A DNA stretch of 64,000 nucleotides from Terriglobia bacterium (GTDB lineage Bacteria > Acidobacteriota > Terriglobia > Terriglobales > Acidobacteriaceae). Position 1 is the stretch's first letter. Each line of letters begins with the position of its first letter. Below, one piece after another: positions 42,919-51,221 of this stretch. The DNA is taken from assembly GCA_020073015.1 (NCBI GenBank), contig JAIQFZ010000012.1, positions 1-64,000 of the forward strand, in the 5' to 3' direction. Below the pieces are notes generated by a model. The model was given only the letters and a program-made list of their open reading frames with translations. It searched no databases and was not told the origin of the DNA. A program made the translations under genes and the position numbers.

Positions 42919-43733
42919 GCCGGCATTCTTTCCTCGAATCGACATTGCGAGGCTTTACCCGAGCCGTATCGAAAGCCCTCCTCTCGGAACACGCAGCAAC
43001 CCAAAGTGGCCTGCTGCAGCAACTGGATCCGCGCGTCCGGGTCATCGGAATCCTTGCTCTCGTTATTTCGGTGATCGTCTGTCGAAGGCTGGAAGCCATT
43101 GCAGCGCTGTTGCTCATCGCGATTGCCATCGCGGTCGCTTCCCGAGTGAGTCTCTCGTCACTCGCCAAACGCGTCTGGCTTGTGATTCTCGGTTTCTCGG
43201 GCATGATCGCACTGCCCGCCTTATTCCTTACTCCTGGAGAACCACTCTTCACGGCGCCGATATTGCACCTTTCAGCCTCCGTCCAAGGGATGCGAACGGC
43301 CGTGTTGCTGGTCCTGCGGGTGGAAACCGCGGCGACACTGACCACCGTGCTGGTGCTTTCGACCGCCTGGACACACATCTTGAAGGCGCTCCGTTCACTG
43401 CATCTCCCAGCCGAGGTCGTTACCATGCTGGCCATGACGCACCGTTACGTGTTCTTGCTGATCGAAACCGCCAACCAGATGTTCGAATCGAGGCAGAGCC
43501 GAACGGTTGGTATCTTGAGCGGTTCTGAGCAACGCAAAATGACGGCCCGAACCGCCGGAGTCCTGCTCAGCAAGAGCATCGAACTCAGCCACGAGGTGTA
43601 CCTGGCCATGTTGTCGCGGGGCTTCCGGGGAGAGGTTCGTCTGTTGACTGATTTTCACCTGCGATCCCGCGATTACGTCGGCCTGACGGCCTTCATCTTT
43701 ACCAGCTTCTTAGCAGTGTGGATCGGGAGGTAA
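42891..43733 (+). CDS. cbiQ: CbiQ energy-coupling transmembrane component
   Basis: 280 residues from ATG 42891, which lies 28 bases inside the cbiM end. GTG 42915, making a GTGA overlap with the cbiM stop as seen for ybeY-corC, would give 272. The sequence LQQLDPRVRVIGILALVISVIVCRRL is typical of the first helix of EcfT/CbiQ proteins. The cytoplasmic coupling helices carry the ALRSLHLPAEVVTMLAMTHRYVFLL region and SRGFRGEVRLL, the second a match to the Ala-Arg-Gly type coupling motif (here SRGF). Predicted to link the substrate component to CbiO. Confidence 0.9.
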   Translation: MAEEDPSLVSRHSFLESTLRGFTRAVSKALLSEHAATQSGLLQQLDPRVRVIGILALVISVIVCRRLEAIAALLLIAIAIAVASRVSLSSLAKRVWLVILGFSGMIALPALFLTPGEPLFTAPILHLSASVQGMRTAVLLVLRVETAATLTTVLVLSTAWTHILKALRSLHLPAEVVTMLAMTHRYVFLLIETANQMFESRQSRTVGILSGSEQRKMTARTAGVLLSKSIELSHEVYLAMLSRGFRGEVRLLTDFHLRSRDYVGLTAFIFTSFLAVWIGR

Positions 43734-43740
43734 GCGAGCA

Positions 43741-44553
43741 TTGGCGTCAACGTTCGAAGTGCAGAACATTAGCTTCTCGTACGAAGCGATCCCGGCGCTC
43801 TGTGGACTAACGCTCCACATCGGGGAAGGGGAGCGAGTTGCGTTGCTGGGCGCCAACGGCTCCGGCAAGTCCACGCTGCTGCGGATTCTGGACGCGCTCT
43901 ATTTTCCCTCGGCGGGTTCGGTCACCTTCAAGGGAGACACGCTAACCGAAAAGCGCCTTCAGGAGGAAGAATTCTCTCTGAAGTTCCGTCGTCGCGTCGC
44001 CCTTGTTTTTCAGAATCCCGATGTCCAGCTGTTCAACCCAACCGTCTTCGACGAGGTCGCCTACGGTCCATTGCAGATGCAATGGAGTAAGCAAGACGTG
44101 ATGCGGCGAGTGGAGGAGACGCTCCAGTTCATGTCCCTTGCGCACTTGCGGGACCGCCCGCCCTACCGGCTCTCGGGGGGCGAGAAAAAGCGGGTCGCCC
44201 TGGCCTCCGTCCTGGTCCTCGACCCCGAAGTCTTGCTGCTCGATGAGCCCACCGCGACCCTCGATCCGAAGAGCCAGAGCCAGGTCGTGGACCTCATGCA
44301 GCAGTGGAAGGGTACAGCGAAGTCCGTGATCACCGCGACCCATCAGCTGGAGATTGTGGAAGACATCGCGGATCGCGTGTACGTGCTGGAGGCAGGCACC
44401 GTGATTGCCGAAGGCACTCCCTCGGAGGTTCTCTCCAACACTGAATTGCTGCTGCGGGCAAACCTCATTCACGCCCATCGTCATTCCCACGACGGCGTCG
44501 TGCACTCCCATCCTCACTTGCACGGACATGCGCGCCATGAACACGAGCACTAG
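43741..44553 (+). CDS. cbiO: CbiO ATPase of the Ni/Co ECF transporter, with histidine-rich tail
   Basis: 270 residues, TTG start at 43741 preceded by GGAGG. ABC ATPase motifs: LLGANGSGKSTLLRIL (Walker A), VFQNPDVQLFNPTVFDEVAYGP (Q loop, typical of EcfA), YRLSGGEKKRVALASVL (signature), VLLLDEPTATLDP (Walker B and D loop) and TATHQLEIV (switch His). The last ~20 residues are very rich in His (HRHSHDGVVHSHPHLHGHARHEHEH), probably storing or sensing the transported metal. cbiM-cbiQ-cbiO form a compact operon. Confidence 0.93.
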   Translation: MASTFEVQNISFSYEAIPALCGLTLHIGEGERVALLGANGSGKSTLLRILDALYFPSAGSVTFKGDTLTEKRLQEEEFSLKFRRRVALVFQNPDVQLFNPTVFDEVAYGPLQMQWSKQDVMRRVEETLQFMSLAHLRDRPPYRLSGGEKKRVALASVLVLDPEVLLLDEPTATLDPKSQSQVVDLMQQWKGTAKSVITATHQLEIVEDIADRVYVLEAGTVIAEGTPSEVLSNTELLLRANLIHAHRHSHDGVVHSHPHLHGHARHEHEH

Positions 44554-44582
44554 CGGGCTGCCGACAATCCCATCTCGCGCTT

Positions 44583-44700
44583 GATTTTGGGTGGCGCAGC
44601 GCTTCAGCGCTGCGATTATCGGCTTGTTTTCAGTGTCGGCTTCAGCCGCTGCGGTCAGACTACCGCGCAGAAAATACTCTTCCTGCGGCCTCTTAGAAAA
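44583..44700. repeat. Two-hairpin GC-rich intergenic repeat (family A, copy 3)
   Basis: GGGTGGCGCAGCGCTTCAGCGCTGCG, then GTCGGCTTCAGCCGCTG, then GCGGTCAGACTACCGCGCAG, matching the order of copies at 2485 and 33672. It lies between convergent cbiO and the xylanase gene and could form the terminator structure for one or both. Confidence 0.75.
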
Positions 44701-44728
44701 AGCTCCCAGCGGACGAGTGCCAGTCGAG

Positions 44729-45802
44729 TCACCGGGCAGCGAGTGCCCCTCGCAACGCCCGATACGCAGGTTTCGGCAGATAGTTGCGATCAAACGGCAG
44801 GGCAGCGCCGCGGGCCTTTTTCGAGTGCGAACCGATCCATGAGTACTTGTCCGTGAATCCCCAGGTCTGGATGGCCGTGCAACCGGGATGAGCCAAGCAG
44901 GCTGCGGCGATCTGGCGATAAATATCGGCTTGCCGTTGCAGGTCTTCCGCGCTGGCGTTGCCGTGGGCGTCGACGGGCAGGGAGACGTCCATCTCGGTGA
45001 TCTGAACTTGCACTCCAAGCGCCGTGAAGCGCCTGATGTTGGCGGAAATTGAGGCGACATCGGGATGCAGGTTGCCGATGTGCATCTGGAAACCAACGCC
45101 ATCGATGGGCACTCCGCGTTTACCGAATTCCTGCACCATGGCATAGATCGCATCGGACTTGGGTCCCAGCGTCTCGGCTTCCGCTTCGTTGTAGAAAAAC
45201 AGCGCCTGCGGATCGGCCTCGTGTGCCCAGCGAAAGCAGCGCTCCAGATACGCGGTGCCGTCTCCGGACAAACCGATTCCGGGCTGGTCATACCAGATCG
45301 TGTCGCGAAGTTTTCCGAGGGCCTGTTCGTCGAAGGCCTCGTTGGCCACGTCCCAGGCGAAGACCTTGCCCCGATAGTGCCCGACCACGGTTTTGATGTG
45401 CGTCTCGAGTAGCTTGGCCAGTTGGTCAGGCGTGAATCGTCCTTGCGTGAGCCAGGGCGGGTTCTGTTGGTGCCAGACCAACGTGTGGCCGCGAACCTTC
45501 ATGTCGTGGCGGGCGGCAAAATCGACCAAGCGGTCCGCCTGCGAAAAGTCGAACGACTGCGGATCGGGTCGCAGCACCTCCCACTTCATGGCGTCTTCCG
45601 GCTCGAGCATGTTGAATTCGCGCGCCAGGGTCGCTGCATAAGCAGTCTCGGCAAGTTGCGCCGCGCGCACCGCCGTGCCGATCAACATTCCCGAAGGTTG
45701 CGCGGCTTCACGCAGGGATTCCGGAGGAGAGGCCGTTCCGAATCCCAAGCCGAAAACCGTCAACCCCAACGCCAGGATGCGTCCTTTGAAAGCGCGATGC
45801 AT
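44729..45802 (-). CDS. Secreted GH10 endo-1,4-beta-xylanase
   Basis: 357 residues, single catalytic domain. Signal region FKGRILALGLTVFGLGFGTASP, then the TIM barrel with MKWEVLRPDPQSFDFSQAD, RGHTLVWHQQNPPWL, the acid/base Glu in FAWDVANEAFDE and the nucleophile Glu in VQITEMDVSLP. WGFTDKYSWI is the conserved final barrel strand. It should hydrolyse xylan backbones outside the cytoplasm; no carbohydrate-binding module is present. The gene starts three bases after the glycosylase stop codon, though a common function is not evident. Confidence 0.95.
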   Translation of the reverse strand: MHRAFKGRILALGLTVFGLGFGTASPPESLREAAQPSGMLIGTAVRAAQLAETAYAATLAREFNMLEPEDAMKWEVLRPDPQSFDFSQADRLVDFAARHDMKVRGHTLVWHQQNPPWLTQGRFTPDQLAKLLETHIKTVVGHYRGKVFAWDVANEAFDEQALGKLRDTIWYDQPGIGLSGDGTAYLERCFRWAHEADPQALFFYNEAEAETLGPKSDAIYAMVQEFGKRGVPIDGVGFQMHIGNLHPDVASISANIRRFTALGVQVQITEMDVSLPVDAHGNASAEDLQRQADIYRQIAAACLAHPGCTAIQTWGFTDKYSWIGSHSKKARGAALPFDRNYLPKPAYRALRGALAAR

Positions 45803-45805
45803 GCC

Positions 45806-46708
45806 TCACTGTGCGCCGGGAAGGAACTTTTGCAAAGGACACTGCTCACAGCTCGGTTGTGACTTTTTGCAGTAATTCTTGCCCACACCCACAATCAGGC
45901 CGTGCATTTCGTTGAACACCTGAACTGCGGGCGTGCGAACTGCCGTGCTCATGGGAGACGGAGCATGACACGAGCCGCGTGGCCCCACGGCAACGGCCCG
46001 CGGTTTCGGTGATGCGAGATTGGGATCCAGAGACACCTCCGTCACCGGCGCAAGCGCCCGCTCGAATAGTTGCCGAATCTGGTCGTAGCCCGCCTTGGCC
46101 TGGATCAACTGGTGTCGCTCCAGAATCCGCCTGGTGTAGGCATCGACAACGAAGACGGGATGATTGCCCGCATAGAGCAGGATCGAGTCGGCAGTTTCCG
46201 GGCCCACGCCATTGAGCGCGAGCAGTTCCTCGCGAAGTTCTTCGGTCGGTTGGGCGAACATGCGTGTCAGCGAGCCGCCATAGCGTTCATCCAGGAACCG
46301 TACGAACGTCTTCAATCGTTGTGCTTTTTGCCGAAAGTAACCTGCCGAGCGGATCAGCCGCTCCAGTTTTGCCCGCGGTGTTCGCCGGAGTCCGCGGACG
46401 CTCAGAACTCGCGCGTTCCGCAGGCTGTCGAGCGCCCGCTCGACATTCGTCCAGGAGGTGTTCTGCGTCAGATAGGCGCCGACGATGACCTCGAGGCGCG
46501 ACTGGGCGGGCCACCAGTGTTGGTGCCCCCAGCCGTCATACAGCGTCTGGAAATAGCGGCGGATATGTTCTTCAGGCTCCACGGTTGCACGAACGGGGTC
46601 CTCAGCCGCGGGGTCTGCCGCTAGGGCCGGCGTCACATCATTTCTACACCGAAGAACATGGTCTGCCGCGTCCAGTTTATTCCCAATCTGGGGATTTTCT
46701 AGCCGCAA
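45806..46708 (-). CDS. HhH-GPD DNA glycosylase, COG2231/MagIII-like, with an internal insertion
   Basis: Up to 300 residues; the start is TTG 46708 with a GTG at 46636 as alternative, because no in-frame ATG lies near. HQHWWPAQSRLEVIVGAYLTQNTSWTNVERAL and LLALNGVGPETADSILLYAGNHPVFVVDAYTRRIL contain the helix-hairpin-helix and the catalytic Asp. The C-terminus (CKKSQPSCEQCPLQKFLPGAQ) has three of the four cluster cysteines of endonuclease III. A stretch of about 35 residues (DPNLASPKPRAVAVGPRGSCHAPSPMSTAVRTP) looks inserted before FNEMHGLIV. Probably excises alkylated or oxidised bases; whether it holds an iron-sulfur cluster is doubtful. Confidence 0.8.
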   Translation of the reverse strand: MRLENPQIGNKLDAADHVLRCRNDVTPALAADPAAEDPVRATVEPEEHIRRYFQTLYDGWGHQHWWPAQSRLEVIVGAYLTQNTSWTNVERALDSLRNARVLSVRGLRRTPRAKLERLIRSAGYFRQKAQRLKTFVRFLDERYGGSLTRMFAQPTEELREELLALNGVGPETADSILLYAGNHPVFVVDAYTRRILERHQLIQAKAGYDQIRQLFERALAPVTEVSLDPNLASPKPRAVAVGPRGSCHAPSPMSTAVRTPAVQVFNEMHGLIVGVGKNYCKKSQPSCEQCPLQKFLPGAQ

Positions 46709-46880
46709 ATGCTGCTGTCCGAACTCCCCTTCTCATCCCTGCGTTGAGTACAGGTACCTAAGTTACTTTTTCAGAATTCCGGTTGGGTTGACAATTTGTG
46801 TCAGTGCGAAACGCTCCCGTTGAGTCCCCCCGGAAATCAGCGGTTTCGCAGACCCCGAGTGTGCGGGAAACAGGAGAGAT

Positions 46881-48599
46881 ATGTCTCAGCGGCTGGGCGA
46901 CCTGCTCGTAAAAGAAAAGGTCATCACCCCAGAGCAGTTGGAACAAGCGACCAAGCTTCAGAAGGAGTCCCATTGCCGATTGGCGTCGGCCCTGGTGAAG
47001 CTGGGCTTCCTCTCCGATGAGGACGTCACCAACTTCCTCTCGCGCCAGTATGGCGTACCCGCCATCAATCTCTCGTACTTTGAAATCGATCCTGCCGTCG
47101 TCAAGCTGATTCCGTACGAAACTGCGAAACGCTACCAGATTCTGCCGCTCAGCCGCGTGGGCGCTTCGCTCACCATCGCCATGGTCGATCCCACCAACGT
47201 CTTCGCCATGGACGATATCAAGTTCATGACCGGCTTCAACATTGAGCCGGTCGTCGCGTCCGAAAGTTCCATCGTTGAGGGCATCGACAAGGCCTACGGC
47301 ACTTCCAAGGAGGAAGAGCTTGAGCAGGTGATGCAGTCGATGAACGAATTCGGCGAAGGAAGCGACATCGAACTGCAGACCGACGAGCAGGAGATGGAGC
47401 TGAAGGAGCTTGAGAAAGCGGCCGACGAAGCTCCCATCGTCAAGCTCGTGAACCTGGTCCTCACCGATGCGGTGAAGCGCGGCGCCAGTGACATACACAT
47501 GGAGCCGTACGAAAAAGAGTTTCGCGTGCGCTTCCGGATTGACGGTGTTCTGCAGTCGATCATGAATCCACCGCTGAAGCTGAAAGACGCAATCACGTCA
47601 CGCCTCAAGATCATGGCGAAACTCGACATCAGCGAGAAGCGGCTGCCGCAGGACGGCCGCATCATGCTGAAGATGCAGATCGGCGGGAAGAAAAAGCAAC
47701 TCGATTTCCGCGTTTCTACCCTGCCCACGTTGTGGGGCGAGAAGATCGTGCTCCGGCTGCTCGACAAGGAAAACCTGCGGCTGGATATGACCAAGCTGGG
47801 CTTTGAGGCTGAGTCCCTGGTCAAATTCGAAAAGGCCATTCTCAAGCCCTACGGCATGGTTTTGGTCACGGGGCCCACGGGATCGGGCAAGACGAACACG
47901 TTGTATTCCTCGATTTCGCGGCTGAACCAGCCCGACACCAACATCATGACCGCCGAAGATCCGGTCGAGTTCCAGTTGGGCGGCGTCAACCAGGTGCAGA
48001 TGAAGGAGCAGATTGGCCTGAACTTTGCCGCTGCCCTGCGGGCCTTCCTGCGGCAGGATCCGAACATCATTCTGGTCGGCGAGATCCGGGACTTCGAAAC
48101 CGCGGAAATCGCGATCAAAGCCGCCCTCACCGGCCACCTCGTGTTGTCGACCCTGCATACCAACGGCGCGCCCGAAACTATCACGCGTCTCATGAACATG
48201 GGCATTGAGCCTTTCCTGGTGGCCACCTCCGTGCACCTGATCTGCGCCCAGCGTCTGGTGCGGCGGATCTGCAAGGACTGTGCCGAGCCCGTCGAAGTGC
48301 CGGTGCAGGCCCTCATCGAAGAGGGTTACACACCGGAAGAAGCCAAGACGGTGCAGATCATGAAGGGCAAAGGCTGCGCGACTTGCAACAAGACCGGCTA
48401 CAAGGGCCGCACCGGCTTGTACGAAGTGATGGAAGTCGATGACGAGATCAAGGAACTGGTTCTGGTGGGCGCGTCGGCGCTCGAACTGAAAAAGAAAGCC
48501 ATCGAACAAGGCATGATCACCCTGCGACGCAGCGGGCTGATCAAGGTCGCGCAAGGCTGGACCACGCTCGAAGAAGTGGCTCGCGAAACGATCCACTGA
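46881..48599 (+). CDS. pilB: Type IV pilus extension ATPase PilB
   Basis: 572 residues, with CAGGAGAG before the ATG. The N-terminal GspE-like region (QRLGDLLVKEKVITPEQLEQATKLQ) precedes the motor: GMVLVTGPTGSGKTNTLYSSI (Walker A), MTAEDPVEFQLGGVNQVQ (Asp box), IILVGEIRDFETAEIAIKAALTGHLVLSTLHTN (Walker B and His box), then a zinc-binding CKDC...CATC region. Powers pilus assembly at the inner membrane. pilT, pilC, pilS and pilR follow. The 172-bp upstream gap contains TTGACA at 46792 but no good -10; no gene is seen there. Confidence 0.95.
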   Translation: MSQRLGDLLVKEKVITPEQLEQATKLQKESHCRLASALVKLGFLSDEDVTNFLSRQYGVPAINLSYFEIDPAVVKLIPYETAKRYQILPLSRVGASLTIAMVDPTNVFAMDDIKFMTGFNIEPVVASESSIVEGIDKAYGTSKEEELEQVMQSMNEFGEGSDIELQTDEQEMELKELEKAADEAPIVKLVNLVLTDAVKRGASDIHMEPYEKEFRVRFRIDGVLQSIMNPPLKLKDAITSRLKIMAKLDISEKRLPQDGRIMLKMQIGGKKKQLDFRVSTLPTLWGEKIVLRLLDKENLRLDMTKLGFEAESLVKFEKAILKPYGMVLVTGPTGSGKTNTLYSSISRLNQPDTNIMTAEDPVEFQLGGVNQVQMKEQIGLNFAAALRAFLRQDPNIILVGEIRDFETAEIAIKAALTGHLVLSTLHTNGAPETITRLMNMGIEPFLVATSVHLICAQRLVRRICKDCAEPVEVPVQALIEEGYTPEEAKTVQIMKGKGCATCNKTGYKGRTGLYEVMEVDDEIKELVLVGASALELKKKAIEQGMITLRRSGLIKVAQGWTTLEEVARETIH

Positions 48600-48621
48600 A
48601 ACGGAAGAGGAAAAGAAAACT

Positions 48622-49752
48622 ATGGCGCTCTCATTAAGCGATCTGCTCCGGCGCATGCTGGAGATGGGGGGAAGCGATCTTCATATCACCACCAATTCTC
48701 CGCCGCAAATCCGCGTGCACGGGCATCTGGTGCCGCTCGACCTGCCGCAGTTGACGCCCGCCGAAACCAAGCAACTCGCCTACAGCGTCATGACCGACTC
48801 CCAGAAGCACCGGCTGGAAGAAAACCTCGAACTGGACTTTTCGTTTGGATTAAAAGGTCTGGCCCGCTTCCGCGCCAACGTCTTCAATCAGCGTGGCGCC
48901 TCGGCCGCGGTTTTCCGTCTGATTCCGTTCGAGATCAAGTCCTTCCACCAGTTAGGGCTGCCCCCGGTGGTCAGCAAGATGTGCGACAAGCCGCGCGGGC
49001 TGGTGCTGGTCACCGGACCGACGGGCTCGGGCAAGTCCACCACCCTGGCCGCCATGATCGACAAGATCAATACCGAGCGCCACGACCACATCCTCACCAT
49101 CGAGGACCCGATCGAATTCGTGCACATGAACAAGAACTGCGTGGTCAACCAGCGCGAATTGCACTCGGACACCAAGAGTTTTACCGACGCCTTGCGCGCC
49201 GCCCTTCGTGAAGACCCGGACGTGGTGCTGATCGGCGAAATGCGCGACCTCGAAACCATCGAGTCGGCGCTGCGCATCGCCGAAACCGGTCACTTGACCT
49301 TCGGGACGCTGCATACCAACTCCGCGTCGTCGACCATCAACCGCATCATCGACGTGTTCCCGGCGCACCAGCAGCCCCAGATCCGCGCCCAGTTGTCGCT
49401 CGTGCTCGAAGGCATCATGTGTCAAAGCCTGCTGCCTCGGGCCGACAACAAGGGACGCGCGATGTGCATGGAGATTCTGGTTCCCAACGCGGCCGTCCGC
49501 AACCTGATCCGCGAAGACAAGATTCACCAGATCTACTCGGCCATGCAGTCCGGCCAGGAGAAGTTCGGCATGCAGACCTTCAACCAGGCGCTGGCGACCG
49601 CGTATTTCCAGAAGCAGATCACCATGGAAACGGCGCTCTCCCGCTCCAGCAACCAGGACGAACTGCAGGAAATGATCGCGCGCGGCGCGAGTCTTTTGAA
49701 CCGGCCAACTTCCACTCCGATGGGGAAGGCCGCCGTGCCCGGCAAGAGGTGA
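48622..49752 (+). CDS. pilT: Type IV pilus retraction ATPase PilT
   Basis: 376 residues. MLEMGGSDLHITTNSPPQIRVHG is the typical PilT N-terminus. Motor motifs: LVLVTGPTGSGKSTTLAAMID (Walker A), ILTIEDPIEFVH (Asp box), VVLIGEMRDLETIESALRIAETGHLTFGTLHTNSASSTINRIIDVFP (Walker B and His box). The sequence AIRNLIRE-like AVRNLIREDKIHQIYSAMQSG is the C-terminal retraction motif. Lies 22 bp after pilB. Depolymerises pili for twitching and DNA uptake. Confidence 0.95.
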   Translation: MALSLSDLLRRMLEMGGSDLHITTNSPPQIRVHGHLVPLDLPQLTPAETKQLAYSVMTDSQKHRLEENLELDFSFGLKGLARFRANVFNQRGASAAVFRLIPFEIKSFHQLGLPPVVSKMCDKPRGLVLVTGPTGSGKSTTLAAMIDKINTERHDHILTIEDPIEFVHMNKNCVVNQRELHSDTKSFTDALRAALREDPDVVLIGEMRDLETIESALRIAETGHLTFGTLHTNSASSTINRIIDVFPAHQQPQIRAQLSLVLEGIMCQSLLPRADNKGRAMCMEILVPNAAVRNLIREDKIHQIYSAMQSGQEKFGMQTFNQALATAYFQKQITMETALSRSSNQDELQEMIARGASLLNRPTSTPMGKAAVPGKR

Positions 49753-49832
49753 GTTGCGGAAACGGGTCCGCAAAGGAAACAGAAGTACAAGACACTCGAA
49801 CCGATTAGCAACGCATTAAGGAGAAACGAACC

Positions 49833-51041
49833 ATGCCGGTTTTCACATTTTCAGGAAAGACCGCCTCGGGCGAAAAGGTCCAGGGAGAACGGGTGGCTTC
49901 CACCAAAGAGATGCTGGCCACGCAGCTCCGACGGGAGCGCATTCAGCCGGCTTCCATTCGGGAGAAGGGCAAGGAATTCTCCCTGCCCACCTTCGGGAGT
50001 GGCAAAGTCAAAACCAAGGACATCGCCGTTTTCTTCCGGCAGTTCTCGGTCATGATCGATGCCGGCCTGCCGTTGGTTCAGTGTCTGGAAATTCTGGCCG
50101 CCAACCAGGAGAATCCGAGCTTTCAGAAGACGCTCACCGGGGTTCGGACCACGCTCGAAGGCGGTTCGACTCTGGCGAACGCCATGCGCCAGTACCCGAA
50201 AATCTTCGACGACCTGACCACCAACATGATCGAGGCCGGTGAGACCGGCGGTATTCTCGACATCATTCTCCAGCGCTTGGCGACCTACGTCGAAAAGGCC
50301 GTCAAACTGCGTTCGGCCATCAAGTCGGCGTTGATCTATCCGGTCGCGGTGGTCTCCATCGCCGTGCTCATTGTGGGCGCACTGCTCAAATGGGTAGTGC
50401 CGATCTTCGCCAATCTCTTTGTTGGACTGGGAGTGGCGCTCCCGCTGCCCACCCGCATCGTGGTCGGCCTGAGCGCTTTCGTGGGCCATTTCTGGTGGTT
50501 CTTCATCGTGGGCGTGGTCGGCGGAATCTTCGGGGTCAAGCAGATCCTCAAGCATCCGCGCGGCCGCTATTACTTCGACGCCATGCTGCTCAGGCTGCCG
50601 ATCGTGGGCGTTCTGCTGCGCAAGATCGCCGTGGCCCGCTTTACCCGAACCCTGGGAACGCTGATCACCTCCGGTGTGCCGATCCTGGAAGGCCTGGCCA
50701 TCACCGCCCGGACCTCCGGCAACGCCGTGCTGGAAGAAGCGCTGATGAAAGTTCGCAAGGCCATCGAAGAAGGCCGCACCATCGTCGATCCGCTGCGGGA
50801 ATGCGGGGTCTTCCCCAATATGGTCACGCAAATGATCGGCGTCGGCGAAGCTACCGGCGCGATGGACGCCATGTTGCAGAAGATCGCGGACTTCTACGAA
50901 GACGAGGTCGACTCGGCGACCAAGGACATGCTGGCCATGTTGGAGCCAGTCATCATCGGCATTCTCGGCCTTACCATCGGCGGCATCGTGATCTCGCTGT
51001 ACATGCCGCTGTTCTCGATGATTTCGAAACTGGCAGGATAA
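49833..51041 (+). CDS. pilC: Type IV pilus inner-membrane platform protein PilC
   Basis: 402 residues with AAGGAG upstream. Two T2SF cytoplasmic helical domains (IAVFFRQFSVMIDAGLPLVQCLEIL and FTRTLGTLITSGVPILEGLAIT) alternate with three membrane helices (ALIYPVAVVSIAVLIVGALLKWVVPIF; GHFWWFFIVGVVGGIFGV; MLEPVIIGILGLTIGGIVISLYMPLF). Transmits PilB/PilT rotation to the pilin base. After it, 51042-51221 holds word-like repeats and no gene; no pilin gene is visible in the window. Confidence 0.94.
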   Translation: MPVFTFSGKTASGEKVQGERVASTKEMLATQLRRERIQPASIREKGKEFSLPTFGSGKVKTKDIAVFFRQFSVMIDAGLPLVQCLEILAANQENPSFQKTLTGVRTTLEGGSTLANAMRQYPKIFDDLTTNMIEAGETGGILDIILQRLATYVEKAVKLRSAIKSALIYPVAVVSIAVLIVGALLKWVVPIFANLFVGLGVALPLPTRIVVGLSAFVGHFWWFFIVGVVGGIFGVKQILKHPRGRYYFDAMLLRLPIVGVLLRKIAVARFTRTLGTLITSGVPILEGLAITARTSGNAVLEEALMKVRKAIEEGRTIVDPLRECGVFPNMVTQMIGVGEATGAMDAMLQKIADFYEDEVDSATKDMLAMLEPVIIGILGLTIGGIVISLYMPLFSMISKLAG

Positions 51042-51221
51042 GAAAAACAGTTTCTGGTTGCTGGTTTCTTGTTGCGAGTTTCTTGCGGTACGGGCGCGTG
51101 AACGCGATGGGAGCGAAGACTCCTGTTTGGGATGTACGAGCCCGTACTGCCAGCGATCGCACATCAGCGGCGGCGGCGATTAGAGACCAGAAACTAGCAA
51201 CTAGAAACTAGCGACTTTCCC

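Noticed and set aside
43942-45291. 449-residue minus-strand ORF
   Set aside because: It crosses cbiO, a repeat and the xylanase in a different frame and has no domain.
46786-46815. Sigma70 promoter for pilB built on TTGACA at 46792
   Set aside because: No acceptable -10 lies 16-18 bp downstream, and no sigma54 GG-N10-GC pattern is convincing.
49851-51164. 437-residue minus-strand ORF, and similar ones at 51201-52433 and 52651-53940
   Set aside because: All are antisense to pilC, pilS and pilR and show only shadow composition.
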